From Atopobium sp. (GTDB lineage Bacteria; Actinomycetota; Coriobacteriia; Coriobacteriales; Atopobiaceae), in NCBI GenBank assembly GCA_015259045.1, contig JABZHD010000047.1, forward strand, positions 1 to 7,461: a stretch of 7,461 bases of DNA, written 5' to 3'. The notes below the pieces were generated by a model. That model ran no database searches and had not been told where the DNA came from. It was given only the letters and a program-made list of their open reading frames with translations. The translations under genes were made by a program, and so were the position numbers. This document shows, piece by piece, positions 1 through 6,589 of this stretch (positions are counted from its first letter, which is position 1; the number at the start of each line of letters is the position of its first letter).

Positions 1-39
1 AGTAATCTCTTCTTGTACTAGTGTGTTCTCAAAGCTATT

Positions 40-171
40 ATGGTTTCAATTGATTCACCAGGGCCTTTGGCAAGCGCTGGTGCGAGAAGGGATTAGGTGC
101 ATGAAGAACTAGCGATACTCATAAAACCCGAATTCACGTAACGTCGCCGACGACACTACCGCGGGTGTAGT
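40..171 (+). promoter_or_regulatory. Leader upstream of the ABC-F gene with hairpins and mini-ORFs
   Basis: No gene of ordinary size is visible in the first 258 bases. What can be seen: an 18-codon mini-ORF (40-96, MVSIDSPGPLASAGARRD) without a good Shine-Dalgarno sequence; a dyad CACCAG (56-61) / CTGGTG (77-82) with an inner GCC-TTT-GGC; a 3-codon ORF MKN at 101-112; a small hairpin CGTC-GCC-GACG (142-152); and a hairpin ACTAC (155-159) / GTAGT (167-171). None is followed by a clear T tract. Antibiotic-resistance ABC-F genes are often controlled by ribosome-mediated attenuation in leaders of this length, so such a role is possible, but that is inference from the family. The stretch could equally be the 3' end of an upstream transcription unit plus ordinary spacer. 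Confidence 0.3.
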
Positions 172-258
172 ATTGCTTAATCATGTCTTAATTTATAGCC
201 ATTTACCTGTGCATAGTTGCATGCTACTCCGCGTGGTCTTCGGCAGAACCGAGGTATC

Positions 259-1746
259 ATGCAGCTTAATCTTTCAAATATTGAATATACCTATCCATCA
301 GCGGTAGAGCCCACTTTACATGATGTGACTATTACACTCCCACAGAGATGGACCGGCTTTGTTGGTAATAACGGATCTGGTAAAACAACCCTCGCACGTA
401 TCGTATGTGGTCTCTTGCAACCTGACAGGGGAGTTATAAGCCCATCGTTTTTCTCGGTATATTGTGCACAAAATGCAACGGAGGCACCAGCTAATCTTTT
501 TGATTTTGCGGTTGCCTATGATGATGCGGCAATTAAGCTGAGGCGAGAGCTTTTGTTAGAGGATGATTGGCCTTGGCGTTTTGAAACGCTTTCGTGTGGC
601 CAGCAGAAGCGACTCCAGGTAGCGTGTGCTTTATGGGCTTCACCTGATGTTCTTGTGGTAGACGAGCCCACTAATCATGTGGATGTATCAACAAAACATG
701 CTCTTTTTGTGGCCTTGTCGCAGTTCAAGGGTATCGGAGTGCTCATTTCACATGATAGAGAGCTGTTGGACAAACTCTGCACTCAATGTTTGTTTGTAGC
801 TAACGGCACGGCAAACATGAAATCTGGTAATTATTCTCAGGCATCATCGCAGGTAGAGCTTGAACGTTCTAGCGCATTACATGCAAAGGAAGCGGCGCAA
901 AAAGAGAAGACTCGCCTTGAGCGAGAAACCCAGCGGCGTAGAGAAGAGGCTTCTAGAGTTCAGGCGCGCAAAAGTGGAAGAACTATTGACAAGCATGACA
1001 GTGATGCGCGCGCAAAAAAGCGGGGCTATATAGTTTCAGGTCAAGACGGTAAAACTGGGAAGTTGGCGGCGCGCATGTTGGATAGACTAGAGAAGGCAAC
1101 AGGTAAAGCCACAGGTATTCAGGTTGAGAAGCAATACGATTCCAACATCTGGTTGGATAGTAAAGCAAGTAATAGAAAAGTTTTATTGAGGATGGAGCCT
1201 ACTGACATCCTTATGGGAGAGAGCTACCTACAAACTCCACCGTTGTTTATTGGCAATACGGATCATATTGGTGTTGTTGGTGATAACGGCTGTGGTAAAA
1301 CAACGCTGATAAAGGAAATCATTTCAAGCATTTTTGACGATGTGCGGATGCTATATATTCCTCAAGAGCCAACTGAGCTGCAGAAAACAGAGACATTAAG
1401 AAAAATAAAGGGGTTATCAAATTCCCAACGCGGAAAAGTGTTGTCTATTGTGGCACAACTCAATTCCAACCCTGATTATGTTCTTGCAGGTGAGTTGACC
1501 AGTCCAGGTGAAATGAGAAAGCTTATGCTTGCGCAGGGAATGCTCGAATTACCAGAGCTTATCGTAATGGATGAGCCAACTAACTATTTGGACCTTGGCT
1601 CAACAGTAGCGCTTGAACGTTTACTATCTGAATATCCAGGGGCTTTATTGTTGGTCTCACATGACTTATCGCTGATTGATTCTGCTACATCGATTAAATG
1701 GTGCATTCGACAATCAAACGGCAATTTTAGACTTGTGGTGCAATAG
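259..1746 (+). CDS. ABC-F family ATP-binding protein (possible ribosomal protection type)
   Basis: A 495-residue cytoplasmic twin-ATPase of the ABC-F class; members act on the ribosome as translation factors or antibiotic target-protection proteins rather than as transporters. NBD1: Walker A GNNGSGKTT (36-44), Q-loop Gln71, signature LSCGQ (111-115), Walker B with D135-E136, switch His165. A basic, highly charged linker, probably helical, follows (about 195-300). NBD2: Walker A GDNGCGKTT (341-349), Q-loop Gln369, degenerate signature TSPGE (414-418), Walker B D438-E439, switch His468. No membrane segment is present. I chose ATG 259 because GAGGT lies just upstream and the first beta strand of NBD1 begins there; an in-frame ATG at 217 would add 14 residues unlike the family. 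At least ten Arg codons are AGA, a codon rare in the exporter genes downstream, which suggests separate ancestry. The subfamily and any drug specificity cannot be read from motifs alone; a housekeeping ABC-F role is possible. Confidence 0.9.
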   Translation: MQLNLSNIEYTYPSAVEPTLHDVTITLPQRWTGFVGNNGSGKTTLARIVCGLLQPDRGVISPSFFSVYCAQNATEAPANLFDFAVAYDDAAIKLRRELLLEDDWPWRFETLSCGQQKRLQVACALWASPDVLVVDEPTNHVDVSTKHALFVALSQFKGIGVLISHDRELLDKLCTQCLFVANGTANMKSGNYSQASSQVELERSSALHAKEAAQKEKTRLERETQRRREEASRVQARKSGRTIDKHDSDARAKKRGYIVSGQDGKTGKLAARMLDRLEKATGKATGIQVEKQYDSNIWLDSKASNRKVLLRMEPTDILMGESYLQTPPLFIGNTDHIGVVGDNGCGKTTLIKEIISSIFDDVRMLYIPQEPTELQKTETLRKIKGLSNSQRGKVLSIVAQLNSNPDYVLAGELTSPGEMRKLMLAQGMLELPELIVMDEPTNYLDLGSTVALERLLSEYPGALLLVSHDLSLIDSATSIKWCIRQSNGNFRLVVQ

Positions 1747-1860
1747 GGCGAGAAACACGTTAGACAGTTACGGGGGTTGTGCGTTTGCGTAGCCCACCGA
1801 CACAGACCGCTGCTTTTATACCGCTCGCCGTAGTTGTTCTAGTAAGCTAACTTCTGCTGA

Positions 1861-1880
1861 AAAATTTTATATAAACTAAA
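1861..1880 (+). promoter_or_regulatory. Weak promoter candidate (-10 region) for the exporter operon
   Basis: The 195-nt gap between the ABC-F stop and the adaptor gene has no convincing ORF or terminator. Its most A/T-rich stretch contains TATAAA at 1870-1875, usable as a -10 element about 65 nt before the adaptor start. No good -35 hexamer sits 16-18 nt upstream (the spacing places CTAACT-like sequence there), so the call rests on A/T content and position only. The gap and the change in codon use make a separate promoter for the exporter operon likely, but its location is uncertain. Confidence 0.22.
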
Positions 1881-1941
1881 GGGTCAAATCGATTTCTTCT
1901 GGGATTGCTTGTGTGTTTAAGCATGGATTTAGGAGGGACCT

Positions 1942-3483
1942 ATGCTTCACTTTAATCACGATTCAAAGCAAGAAACCAACGAGGGACATGCGAGCGCGAG
2001 CGCTGCAGGTGCGGACGCTGGCGGTGCGGGTGCTGCTGGTGCGGACGCCGGGGTACCCAACATCCCCACGCCACCCGAGGGATATCAGCAGGCAGCATTT
2101 GCATCCACGCTGCCAACAGTTGCTGATCAGACAACTAACCTAGGCTCGCAGATAGGCGTTATTTCACCAGGCGAGAGTGAAGAGGATGCTGAGGCTCGTG
2201 AGGCATACGAAAGTTTGGCTCGTCACCGTAAAGCTCGTCGTAAAAAGAAGCTTATTAAGGCGGGAATAACCGCTGGAGTCTTTGTTCTTCTCGTCATATT
2301 GTTTATTTTGCCTATGTGCCAGGGCGGCCAGAACCAGAACACCACCGTGATGCCAAGCACTACGTTTGTCACGCGCGGTGAGTTCAGCGATTCTGTTTCC
2401 GCTTCTGGATCCATCAAGCCTGTGTCATCAACCGTAGTAACTCCCGAGGTAGATGGCATTATTCAGGATGTTCAGGTTTCCGAGGGCACGTACGTTCATA
2501 AGGGCGATAAGCTCTTTACCATTAAAAATGACGAGCTGGACAAGGCTGTGCGTAAGGCGTCTCAGCAGGTAAAAGCAGCCGAAAACGAGGTCAGTAAGGC
2601 TCGCTCAGCTCTGGCTTCCGCACGCAACGGTGTCTCCGAGGCAGGTGAGGACGGACAGGAGACAAACGCTGCGTCCATTGCTGCGGCTGTTGAAGCGGCA
2701 GAGGCAAATCTGGAGAGCGCTCAGATTGCGCTTGAGGAGGCACGATCTGCTTACAACGACGCAATTGCCCAGGCAGATAAGCGTGTAGTCACCGCTCCGT
2801 GCGACGGAACGGTTATTGTGATGAACGCGGTGAACGGCGCTTCGGTTGGCTCGTCCACGCCAGGTGCTGGCAACGCCGGTCCTCTGATTACAATCGCGGA
2901 CCTTTCCCAGATGAAAGTAAACGTTCAAATTAACGAGGTAGACATTTCTCGCATCGCTGTTGATCAGAAAGCACAGGTCAGCTTTACAGCTTTGAGAGAT
3001 CTGTATTGCGATGCAGTGGTTACTCACGTTTCTGCTGTTTCGTCCAACGGTGCCGATGCTGGCGCAAATTACGATAATCCTGGTCGCTCCATTGTTTCTT
3101 ACACCGTTGACCTGCTCATTAGCAGCCCTGATGCCTCCATCAAGCCGGGCATGACTGCCAACGTGGACATCATGATCCAGCACATGGATAACGTACTGAC
3201 CGTCCCCCTTGTTGCTGTCATGGACGATGGCGATGGTGCTTACGTCAATGTTGTTACCTCTCGTGACGAGAAAGGCTATCCTCAGGTAAAGCGCGTATCG
3301 GTGACCGTAAAGGCGCAAAGTTCTACGACAGCCGTCATCGAGGGTGCCGGTATTGAGGACGGCACTGAGGTGATGATTGGCGGTGGCGTTGGCGGCCCAT
3401 CTCAGGGCGCAGCTATGGACGCTCCGGCAGGCGCAACTTCTGGCTCATCGACTGACGCAACAGGCTCCAAAGATTCCAAGTAG
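1942..3483 (+). CDS. MacA/HlyD-like membrane-fusion (adaptor) subunit of an ABC exporter
   Basis: A 513-residue adaptor of the HlyD/MacA/YknX type, expected to be anchored in the cytoplasmic membrane and to bind the extracytoplasmic domain of the permease encoded two genes downstream. Order of parts: a cytoplasmic N-terminal extension (1-103), Ala/Gly-rich then acidic, ending in a basic run (RHRKARRKKK, 94-103); one membrane helix (about 104-126); first lipoyl-like half-motif (about 160-196, with VDG and VSEGTYVHKGD); an Ala/Glu-rich coiled-coil hairpin (about 198-278); second lipoyl half (about 281-320, TAPCDGTV); a beta-barrel segment (about 325-395); a membrane-proximal region with IKPGMTANVDI; and a Gly/Ser/Ala-rich tail. 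The start is firm: AGGAGG at 1931-1936 is 5 nt before ATG 1942 and no other Met occurs before the membrane helix. The stop lies 3 nt before the ATPase gene, so translation is probably coupled. Cys126 follows LPM, which is not a lipobox. The N-terminal extension is longer than in textbook MacA. Confidence 0.9.
   Translation: MLHFNHDSKQETNEGHASASAAGADAGGAGAAGADAGVPNIPTPPEGYQQAAFASTLPTVADQTTNLGSQIGVISPGESEEDAEAREAYESLARHRKARRKKKLIKAGITAGVFVLLVILFILPMCQGGQNQNTTVMPSTTFVTRGEFSDSVSASGSIKPVSSTVVTPEVDGIIQDVQVSEGTYVHKGDKLFTIKNDELDKAVRKASQQVKAAENEVSKARSALASARNGVSEAGEDGQETNAASIAAAVEAAEANLESAQIALEEARSAYNDAIAQADKRVVTAPCDGTVIVMNAVNGASVGSSTPGAGNAGPLITIADLSQMKVNVQINEVDISRIAVDQKAQVSFTALRDLYCDAVVTHVSAVSSNGADAGANYDNPGRSIVSYTVDLLISSPDASIKPGMTANVDIMIQHMDNVLTVPLVAVMDDGDGAYVNVVTSRDEKGYPQVKRVSVTVKAQSSTTAVIEGAGIEDGTEVMIGGGVGGPSQGAAMDAPAGATSGSSTDATGSKDSK
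2002..2051 (+). repeat. Imperfect 30-nt tandem duplication inside the adaptor gene
   Basis: Two copies of a 20-nt GC-rich word, starting GCTGCAGGTGCGG at 2002 and GCTGCTGGTGCGG at 2032, lie exactly 30 nt apart and differ at two positions. They encode AAGADAG twice (residues 21-27 and 31-37) separated by GAG, within the cytoplasmic Ala/Gly-rich extension. Because the period is a multiple of three, copy gain or loss would keep the reading frame. Confidence 0.75.
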
Positions 3484-3486
3484 GCG

Positions 3487-4296
3487 ATGCGTATGTCCAA
3501 GGTAATTGAGGTACATAAGCTGCATCGCATTTACGAGACGGCCGCAGGTTTGACGCACGCTTTACGTGGCGTTTCGCTAACTGTGGAGAAGGGCGAGTTT
3601 CTCTGCATCATGGGTCCGTCTGGCTCAGGCAAATCTACTCTAATGAACATTTTGGGCTGCTTGGATACGCCTACTTCTGGTTCGTACAAGCTAGAGGGTC
3701 TTGAGGTTGCAGATCTTTCCGACGACGACTTAGCGGAGATTCGCGCTACGCGTCTGGGCTTTGTCTTCCAGTCGTTTAACCTGCTACCGCGCACTACGGT
3801 GCTGCGAAACGTTATGCTGCCGCTCATCTACTCGGATATTCCCGCAAAAGAGCGAGAGCTGCGCGCTTGGAAGGCGCTGCGTTCTGTTGGCCTGCCCGAG
3901 GAGTATTACGAGCATAAATCAAACGAGCTTTCCGGAGGTCAGGTGCAGCGCGTTGCCATTGCTCGAGCGCTGGTAAACGACCCGGCAGTTATTTTTGCCG
4001 ATGAGCCTACGGGCAACCTGGACTCTGCAACAAGTGAGATGGTCCTCAACACGTTCAAGTCCATGCAGGAGCGCGGCAAAACAATCGTGCTGATTACACA
4101 CGACCCCGAGACTGCCTTTTGGGCTGATCGCGTGGTGCATATTCGCGACGGTCGCCTGCTTACAGACGAGCAGGAAAAGGAGTTTGTGAGGCAACATGCT
4201 GCACAGTCCGCAACAGGCGCGCACGCTGCACCGGGCGCACATGCCGCGCCAGCAGGCAGCACCTCGCGACCCGCGACGGGAGGTGGCGCGCTATGA
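3487..4296 (+). CDS. MacB/LolD-class ABC transporter ATP-binding protein
   Basis: A 269-residue ATPase that powers the exporter formed with the neighbouring adaptor and permease. Motifs in order: Walker A GPSGSGKST (43-51), Q-loop Gln95 in FVFQSFNLLP, signature LSGGQ (148-152), Walker B with D172-E173 in FADEPTGNLD (which includes the D-loop), and switch His205 in LITHDPE. The run GCLDTPTSG after Walker A and the FNLLP segment are typical of the MacB/LolD/YknY subfamily. Two starts are possible: ATG 3487, 3 nt after the adaptor stop, or ATG 3493, which sits 8 nt after AGG (3482-3484) and so has the better spacing; the difference is two residues. The last 35-40 residues form an unusual Ala/Gly/His/Pro-rich tail with GAHAAP twice, beyond the normal end of this family. 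The TGA overlaps the permease ATG (ATGA), which implies coupled translation. Confidence 0.94.
   Translation: MRMSKVIEVHKLHRIYETAAGLTHALRGVSLTVEKGEFLCIMGPSGSGKSTLMNILGCLDTPTSGSYKLEGLEVADLSDDDLAEIRATRLGFVFQSFNLLPRTTVLRNVMLPLIYSDIPAKERELRAWKALRSVGLPEEYYEHKSNELSGGQVQRVAIARALVNDPAVIFADEPTGNLDSATSEMVLNTFKSMQERGKTIVLITHDPETAFWADRVVHIRDGRLLTDEQEKEFVRQHAAQSATGAHAAPGAHAAPAGSTSRPATGGGAL
4216..4251 (+). repeat. 18-nt tandem repeat in the 3' end of the ATPase gene
   Basis: Two adjacent 18-nt units (4216-4233 and 4234-4251) both encode GAHAAP (residues 244-249 and 250-255). The units differ mainly at third codon positions, so the peptide repeat is kept while the DNA has drifted. It lies in the low-complexity C-terminal tail. 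Confidence 0.7.
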
Positions 4297-5501
4297 GGTT
4301 GATGGATCTGCTGCGAGAAACCCTGTCTGCGCTCAACGCCAACCGTGGCCGTAGCTTGTTGACGGTGCTGGGCATTGTTATTGGCATCAGCGCGGTTATT
4401 GCCATGACGGCGCTTATCGACGGCATAAAGTATTCGCTGGTCAGCTCGCTGGGCCTCAACCAGTCGCGTATGGTCATGATATACGCGTGGCCAGACCGCG
4501 AGGTCACACAGCAAGATCTTGACATGCTGCAGCTCAGTGTACCTGGCTACGAGCTTGTGACCGGCATCGACTCCACCATGGCCCGCGTCAACTCGTCCGA
4601 GAAGCAGTTTGACGCGCGAATCATCGGCTGCACGCCCGACTACTTCACCGTCATGGGCCTCAAAGCATCCGCGGGCTCACTCTTCACAAAGTCCGACGTA
4701 GATGACACATCTAGAAACGTTCTTCTCGACAAGTTGTCTGCCGAGAAGCTCTTTGGCAGTGCGGATGCTTCCATTGGACAGGTTGTTCGCATCAACAACG
4801 ATAGCTACACCATTGTGGGCGTGGTTGACAGTGGACCAAATGGGGGCGGGCAAGGCGATACGCTGCTTGCCTACATCCCGTATTCCACGTATTCGGCGCG
4901 CCTGACGGGCACCAAAACTATCAGCCAGGTCTTTGGTTACGCTCGCGAAAACGTTGACATGAAGGCACTTGCGGAGGAAACAAAGTCCTGGTTGCTAGAC
5001 TGGTTTAACATTCCTTCCGCGCAGGCAGAAGATCGCGTGACAGTTATGACGCTCTCGTCCATCATCGAGCAGATGAACGCAACACTGATGTCGTTCCAGG
5101 TCCTGGTTACCGCCACGGCAAGTATTTCGCTTTTGGTTGGCGGTATTGGCATCATGAACATGATGCTCACCAACGTGACGGAGCGTATTAGGGAGATTGG
5201 CCTGCGTAAAGCTCTGGGCGCTCGCGCGTCCGACATCACCAAGCAGTTCCTGTGCGAGTCCATCCTGATCTGCATCATGGGTGGCGTGATTGGCATTGCC
5301 CTGGGTTACGCCGGAGCATGGGGCCTGGCCGGCTCGTTTGGTAGCATGATACAGCTTGAAACTGGTATCACGCCCATCATCACCCCAAACATTGTGATGA
5401 TCACCTCGGGAATCTGCATTGGCATCGGACTCATCTTTGGCTACTGGCCTGCTCGACGAGCCTCAAAGCTCAATCCTGTGGAATCGCTCCGCTACCAATA
5501 A
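4293..5501 (+). CDS. MacB-like ABC transporter permease (MacB_PCD plus FtsX domains)
   Basis: A 402-residue integral membrane subunit of the type VII (MacB/FtsX/LolCE mechanotransmission) class. TM1 is about 21-42 (LLTVLGIVIGISAVIAM), followed by a large extracytoplasmic MacB_PCD domain (about 45-262, with ARIIGCTPDYFTVMGL, IGQVVRI and YTIVGVV), then TM2 (268-290), the cytoplasmic ERIREIGLRKALGA loop (about 297-310) that touches the ATPase, TM3 (323-345) and TM4 (about 366-384). It ends in PARRASKLNPVESLRYQ, the usual terminus of this family. Length is normal. The start at 4293 has GGGAGGT at 4278-4284, 8 nt upstream, and overlaps the ATPase stop by 4 nt; an in-frame ATG at 4302 is a less likely alternative. 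Unlike E. coli MacB, ATPase and permease are separate polypeptides, as in B. subtilis YknYZ. The exported substrate is unknown; antimicrobial peptides or lipophilic compounds are known for relatives. Confidence 0.93.
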   Translation: MRLMDLLRETLSALNANRGRSLLTVLGIVIGISAVIAMTALIDGIKYSLVSSLGLNQSRMVMIYAWPDREVTQQDLDMLQLSVPGYELVTGIDSTMARVNSSEKQFDARIIGCTPDYFTVMGLKASAGSLFTKSDVDDTSRNVLLDKLSAEKLFGSADASIGQVVRINNDSYTIVGVVDSGPNGGGQGDTLLAYIPYSTYSARLTGTKTISQVFGYARENVDMKALAEETKSWLLDWFNIPSAQAEDRVTVMTLSSIIEQMNATLMSFQVLVTATASISLLVGGIGIMNMMLTNVTERIREIGLRKALGARASDITKQFLCESILICIMGGVIGIALGYAGAWGLAGSFGSMIQLETGITPIITPNIVMITSGICIGIGLIFGYWPARRASKLNPVESLRYQ

Positions 5502-5520
5502 ACGGGGTGAGTGCATAAAC

Positions 5521-5591
5521 GGCTTGCGGTCACAGACCGCTTGCTGTTGGTAATTGGCTTGCTACTCTTAGACTGCTTGCTGAAAGTAAAT
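5521..5591. repeat. Four-copy degenerate ~18-bp repeat with phased GCTTGC
   Basis: Downstream of the permease, GCTTGC occurs at 5522, 5539, 5557 and 5575, so the spacings are 17, 18 and 18 nt. The units (5521-5537, 5538-5555, 5556-5573, 5574-5591) share the GCTTGC core, mostly followed by T, and have A/T-rich ends such as TTAGAC, GTAATT and GTAAAT. The first unit also forms the small dyad at 5526-5540. No ORF crosses it in a meaningful way. Function unknown. Confidence 0.55.
5526..5540. terminator. Small perfect dyad after the exporter operon (weak terminator candidate)
   Basis: GCGGTC (5526-5531) and GACCGC (5535-5540) are perfect inverse complements around ACA, beginning 25 nt after the permease stop. 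The stem is GC-rich but the sequence after it (TTGCTGTTGG) is only moderately T-rich. It may be a weak terminator or an operator; the larger hairpin at 5606 is the better end for the operon. Confidence 0.3.
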
Positions 5592-5605
5592 GACGTGCTA
5601 TAGGT

Positions 5606-5632
5606 AGGGTTTCTCGCCAGGCGAGAAACCCT
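5606..5632. terminator. Strong hairpin between convergent genes, probable bidirectional terminator
   Basis: The arms AGGGTTTCTCGCC (5606-5618) and GGCGAGAAACCCT (5620-5632) are perfect inverse complements of 13 nt around a single A. The hairpin sits between the exporter operon (ending 5501 on +) and the SIMPL gene (ending 5657 on -), where a shared terminator is expected. The T tract is short (CTTT on the + strand, none on the -), so stop efficiency is uncertain, but stem strength and placement support the call. Confidence 0.62.
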
Positions 5633-5656
5633 TTGGAGCGCGTTTGATTATCTGGG

Positions 5657-6346
5657 CTACAGCAGATCGTCCGGTGGTAGCAGCTCGATGTCCCATGAGG
5701 TGCTGACGAAGCAATTAACTTCAATATCTGACGGAAAAAATGCAGGTACTTGGCTTCTACGGTCAGATTCATCAAAAGCACTACAAGCGCAAGACGAGTA
5801 TGTTAAACATCCTCTTTCGAAGTCATAATCTGCATGTTTAAGTCCAATTACCTTTGCACCAGCGGCTTTAGCAAGAAGATTCGCTTTTTGACGGCAGGCA
5901 ACAATAGCATCTACAGATAGGTTGCCTTTAATGACATCATCATGCGCTTTTAAAAATTCGACTGAAAAAGTTACTTCATTGCCACATGAACTGAGTGCTT
6001 TCCAGATTTTCTCGACAAGGTCTTCTTCAAAGTGCTGTTTGATGGATAGTTTGGCGCGGAAAATATATCCTTTAATTTTTTTCTCAGCAATATAGTAGTT
6101 GCCGTCAATATCTTTTTTGTACTGATTAACCTCGTGCCCAGAAACTGAGTATTTGTTGTTCTTTAGAATTGAAGCAGACAACCCGTTTTTCTCTAGTGCA
6201 TCCTTGATTGTTTGAAGTAGCACATTATATTTTGCTGTGCAGGCCTCTCGAGTCTTAGAAGCTCCTTGAATAGTGATATCAACGTCAATGGTGTCAGGTG
6301 GGACTTGCGTGCCTGTGTATGAAGAAACGTCAATTGTTCGTTCCAT
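5657..6346 (-). CDS. SIMPL domain-containing protein (DUF541), cytoplasmic
   Basis: A 229-residue protein with the SIMPL (DUF541, YggE/BP26-like) fold pattern: an N-terminal strand pair with PPDTIDVDITIQG (16-28), a helix with EALxxxL-like spacing (about 33-55, ending LEKNGLSA), the KYSVSG strand (65-70), a central GYIFRAKLSI strand (93-102), a helix EDLVEKIWKALSSCG (108-122), VTFSVEF (125-131), then the family's C-terminal helix CRQKANLLAKAAGAKVIGL (151-169) and a final strand (about 207-221). The start is supported by AAAGGA (+ strand 6354-6359), 7 nt upstream. There is no signal peptide, whereas many characterised SIMPL proteins are periplasmic or secreted, so this one should be cytosolic. 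Seven Cys are present, including C180, C186 and C188 as C-x5-C-x-C in a loop. The gene is A/T-rich. The molecular role of the family is poorly known; I do not assign one. Confidence 0.82.
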   Translation of the reverse strand: MERTIDVSSYTGTQVPPDTIDVDITIQGASKTREACTAKYNVLLQTIKDALEKNGLSASILKNNKYSVSGHEVNQYKKDIDGNYYIAEKKIKGYIFRAKLSIKQHFEEDLVEKIWKALSSCGNEVTFSVEFLKAHDDVIKGNLSVDAIVACRQKANLLAKAAGAKVIGLKHADYDFERGCLTYSSCACSAFDESDRRSQVPAFFPSDIEVNCFVSTSWDIELLPPDDLL

Positions 6347-6442
6347 GGTGTATTCCTTTCAGAGATGTTAGAAAAAATCATCCGTTTGCGCAGGTAATTC
6401 ATTTCTTATTGTTGAATAATCATAGTCTTAAAAAGGATTATG

Positions 6443-6488
6443 AGTGTCCAGTGTAATGGACACTTAGACAGGTATTTTTTCAATACCT
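6443..6488. promoter_or_regulatory. Two adjacent dyads in the divergent intergenic region
   Basis: AGTGTCCA (6443-6450) and TGGACACT (6457-6464) are perfect 8-bp inverse complements with a 6-nt spacer. Five bases on, AGGTATT (6470-6476) and AATACCT (6482-6488) form a second 7-bp dyad around TTTTC. They lie between the divergently transcribed SIMPL and methyltransferase genes, about 100 nt from the SIMPL start and 145 nt from the other. The position suits operators for a repressor; the first dyad alternatively resembles paired insertion-sequence ends. No regulator gene is nearby. TATGAT on the minus strand (6421-6426) is a possible -10 for the SIMPL gene, 20 nt from TGGACA of the dyad, so the spacing is poor. 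Confidence 0.4.
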
Positions 6489-6589
6489 TGATAAGCGATT
6501 AATTTGAAAATTCGAAGAAACAAAATCAATGAAGTCAAACTAAAAATCCCATGTAAAAGTGCAGTTTTAAGTGTAAACTTTATATCGCA

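Noticed and set aside
132..139. ATTCACGT in the ABC-F leader, matching the palindrome in the 12-bp array
   Set aside because: A single 8-nt match without the 12-bp periodicity is not evidence of a shared element.
217..258. Upstream ATG extending the ABC-F protein by 14 residues
   Set aside because: The extra residues do not resemble the family N-terminus, and GAGGT precedes the ATG at 259.
1747..1811. Short words (GGCGAGAAAC, CACAGACCGCT) shared between the gaps at 1747-1811 and 5531-5629
   Set aside because: Matches of 10-11 nt are expected by chance several times in a window this long, and their order differs in the two gaps.
1779..1850. 23-codon GTG-started mini-ORF with hydrophobic end between ABC-F and adaptor genes
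   Set aside because: The GGGGG before it is too close for a proper ribosome site, and there is no supporting similarity.
1913..2143. Plus-strand frame overlapping the start of the adaptor gene
   Set aside because: It lacks a ribosome site of its own, whereas AGGAGG is ideally placed for ATG 1942; its translation is Arg-rich and unstructured.
2308..2325. Possible lipoprotein site at Cys126 of the adaptor (LPMC)
   Set aside because: The residues before Cys do not fit the lipobox (small residues at -1 and -3), and the helix lies about 100 residues into the protein.
2605..3318. 237-codon open frame on the minus strand inside the adaptor gene
   Set aside because: It is antisense to a well-supported HlyD/MacA-like gene, shows no family motifs, and has the His/Arg/Asn/Val-rich composition typical of a shadow frame.
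3939..4525. Two long minus-strand frames across the ATPase-permease junction
   Set aside because: They overlap genes with intact Walker motifs and permease domains, and their translations show no recognisable domain.
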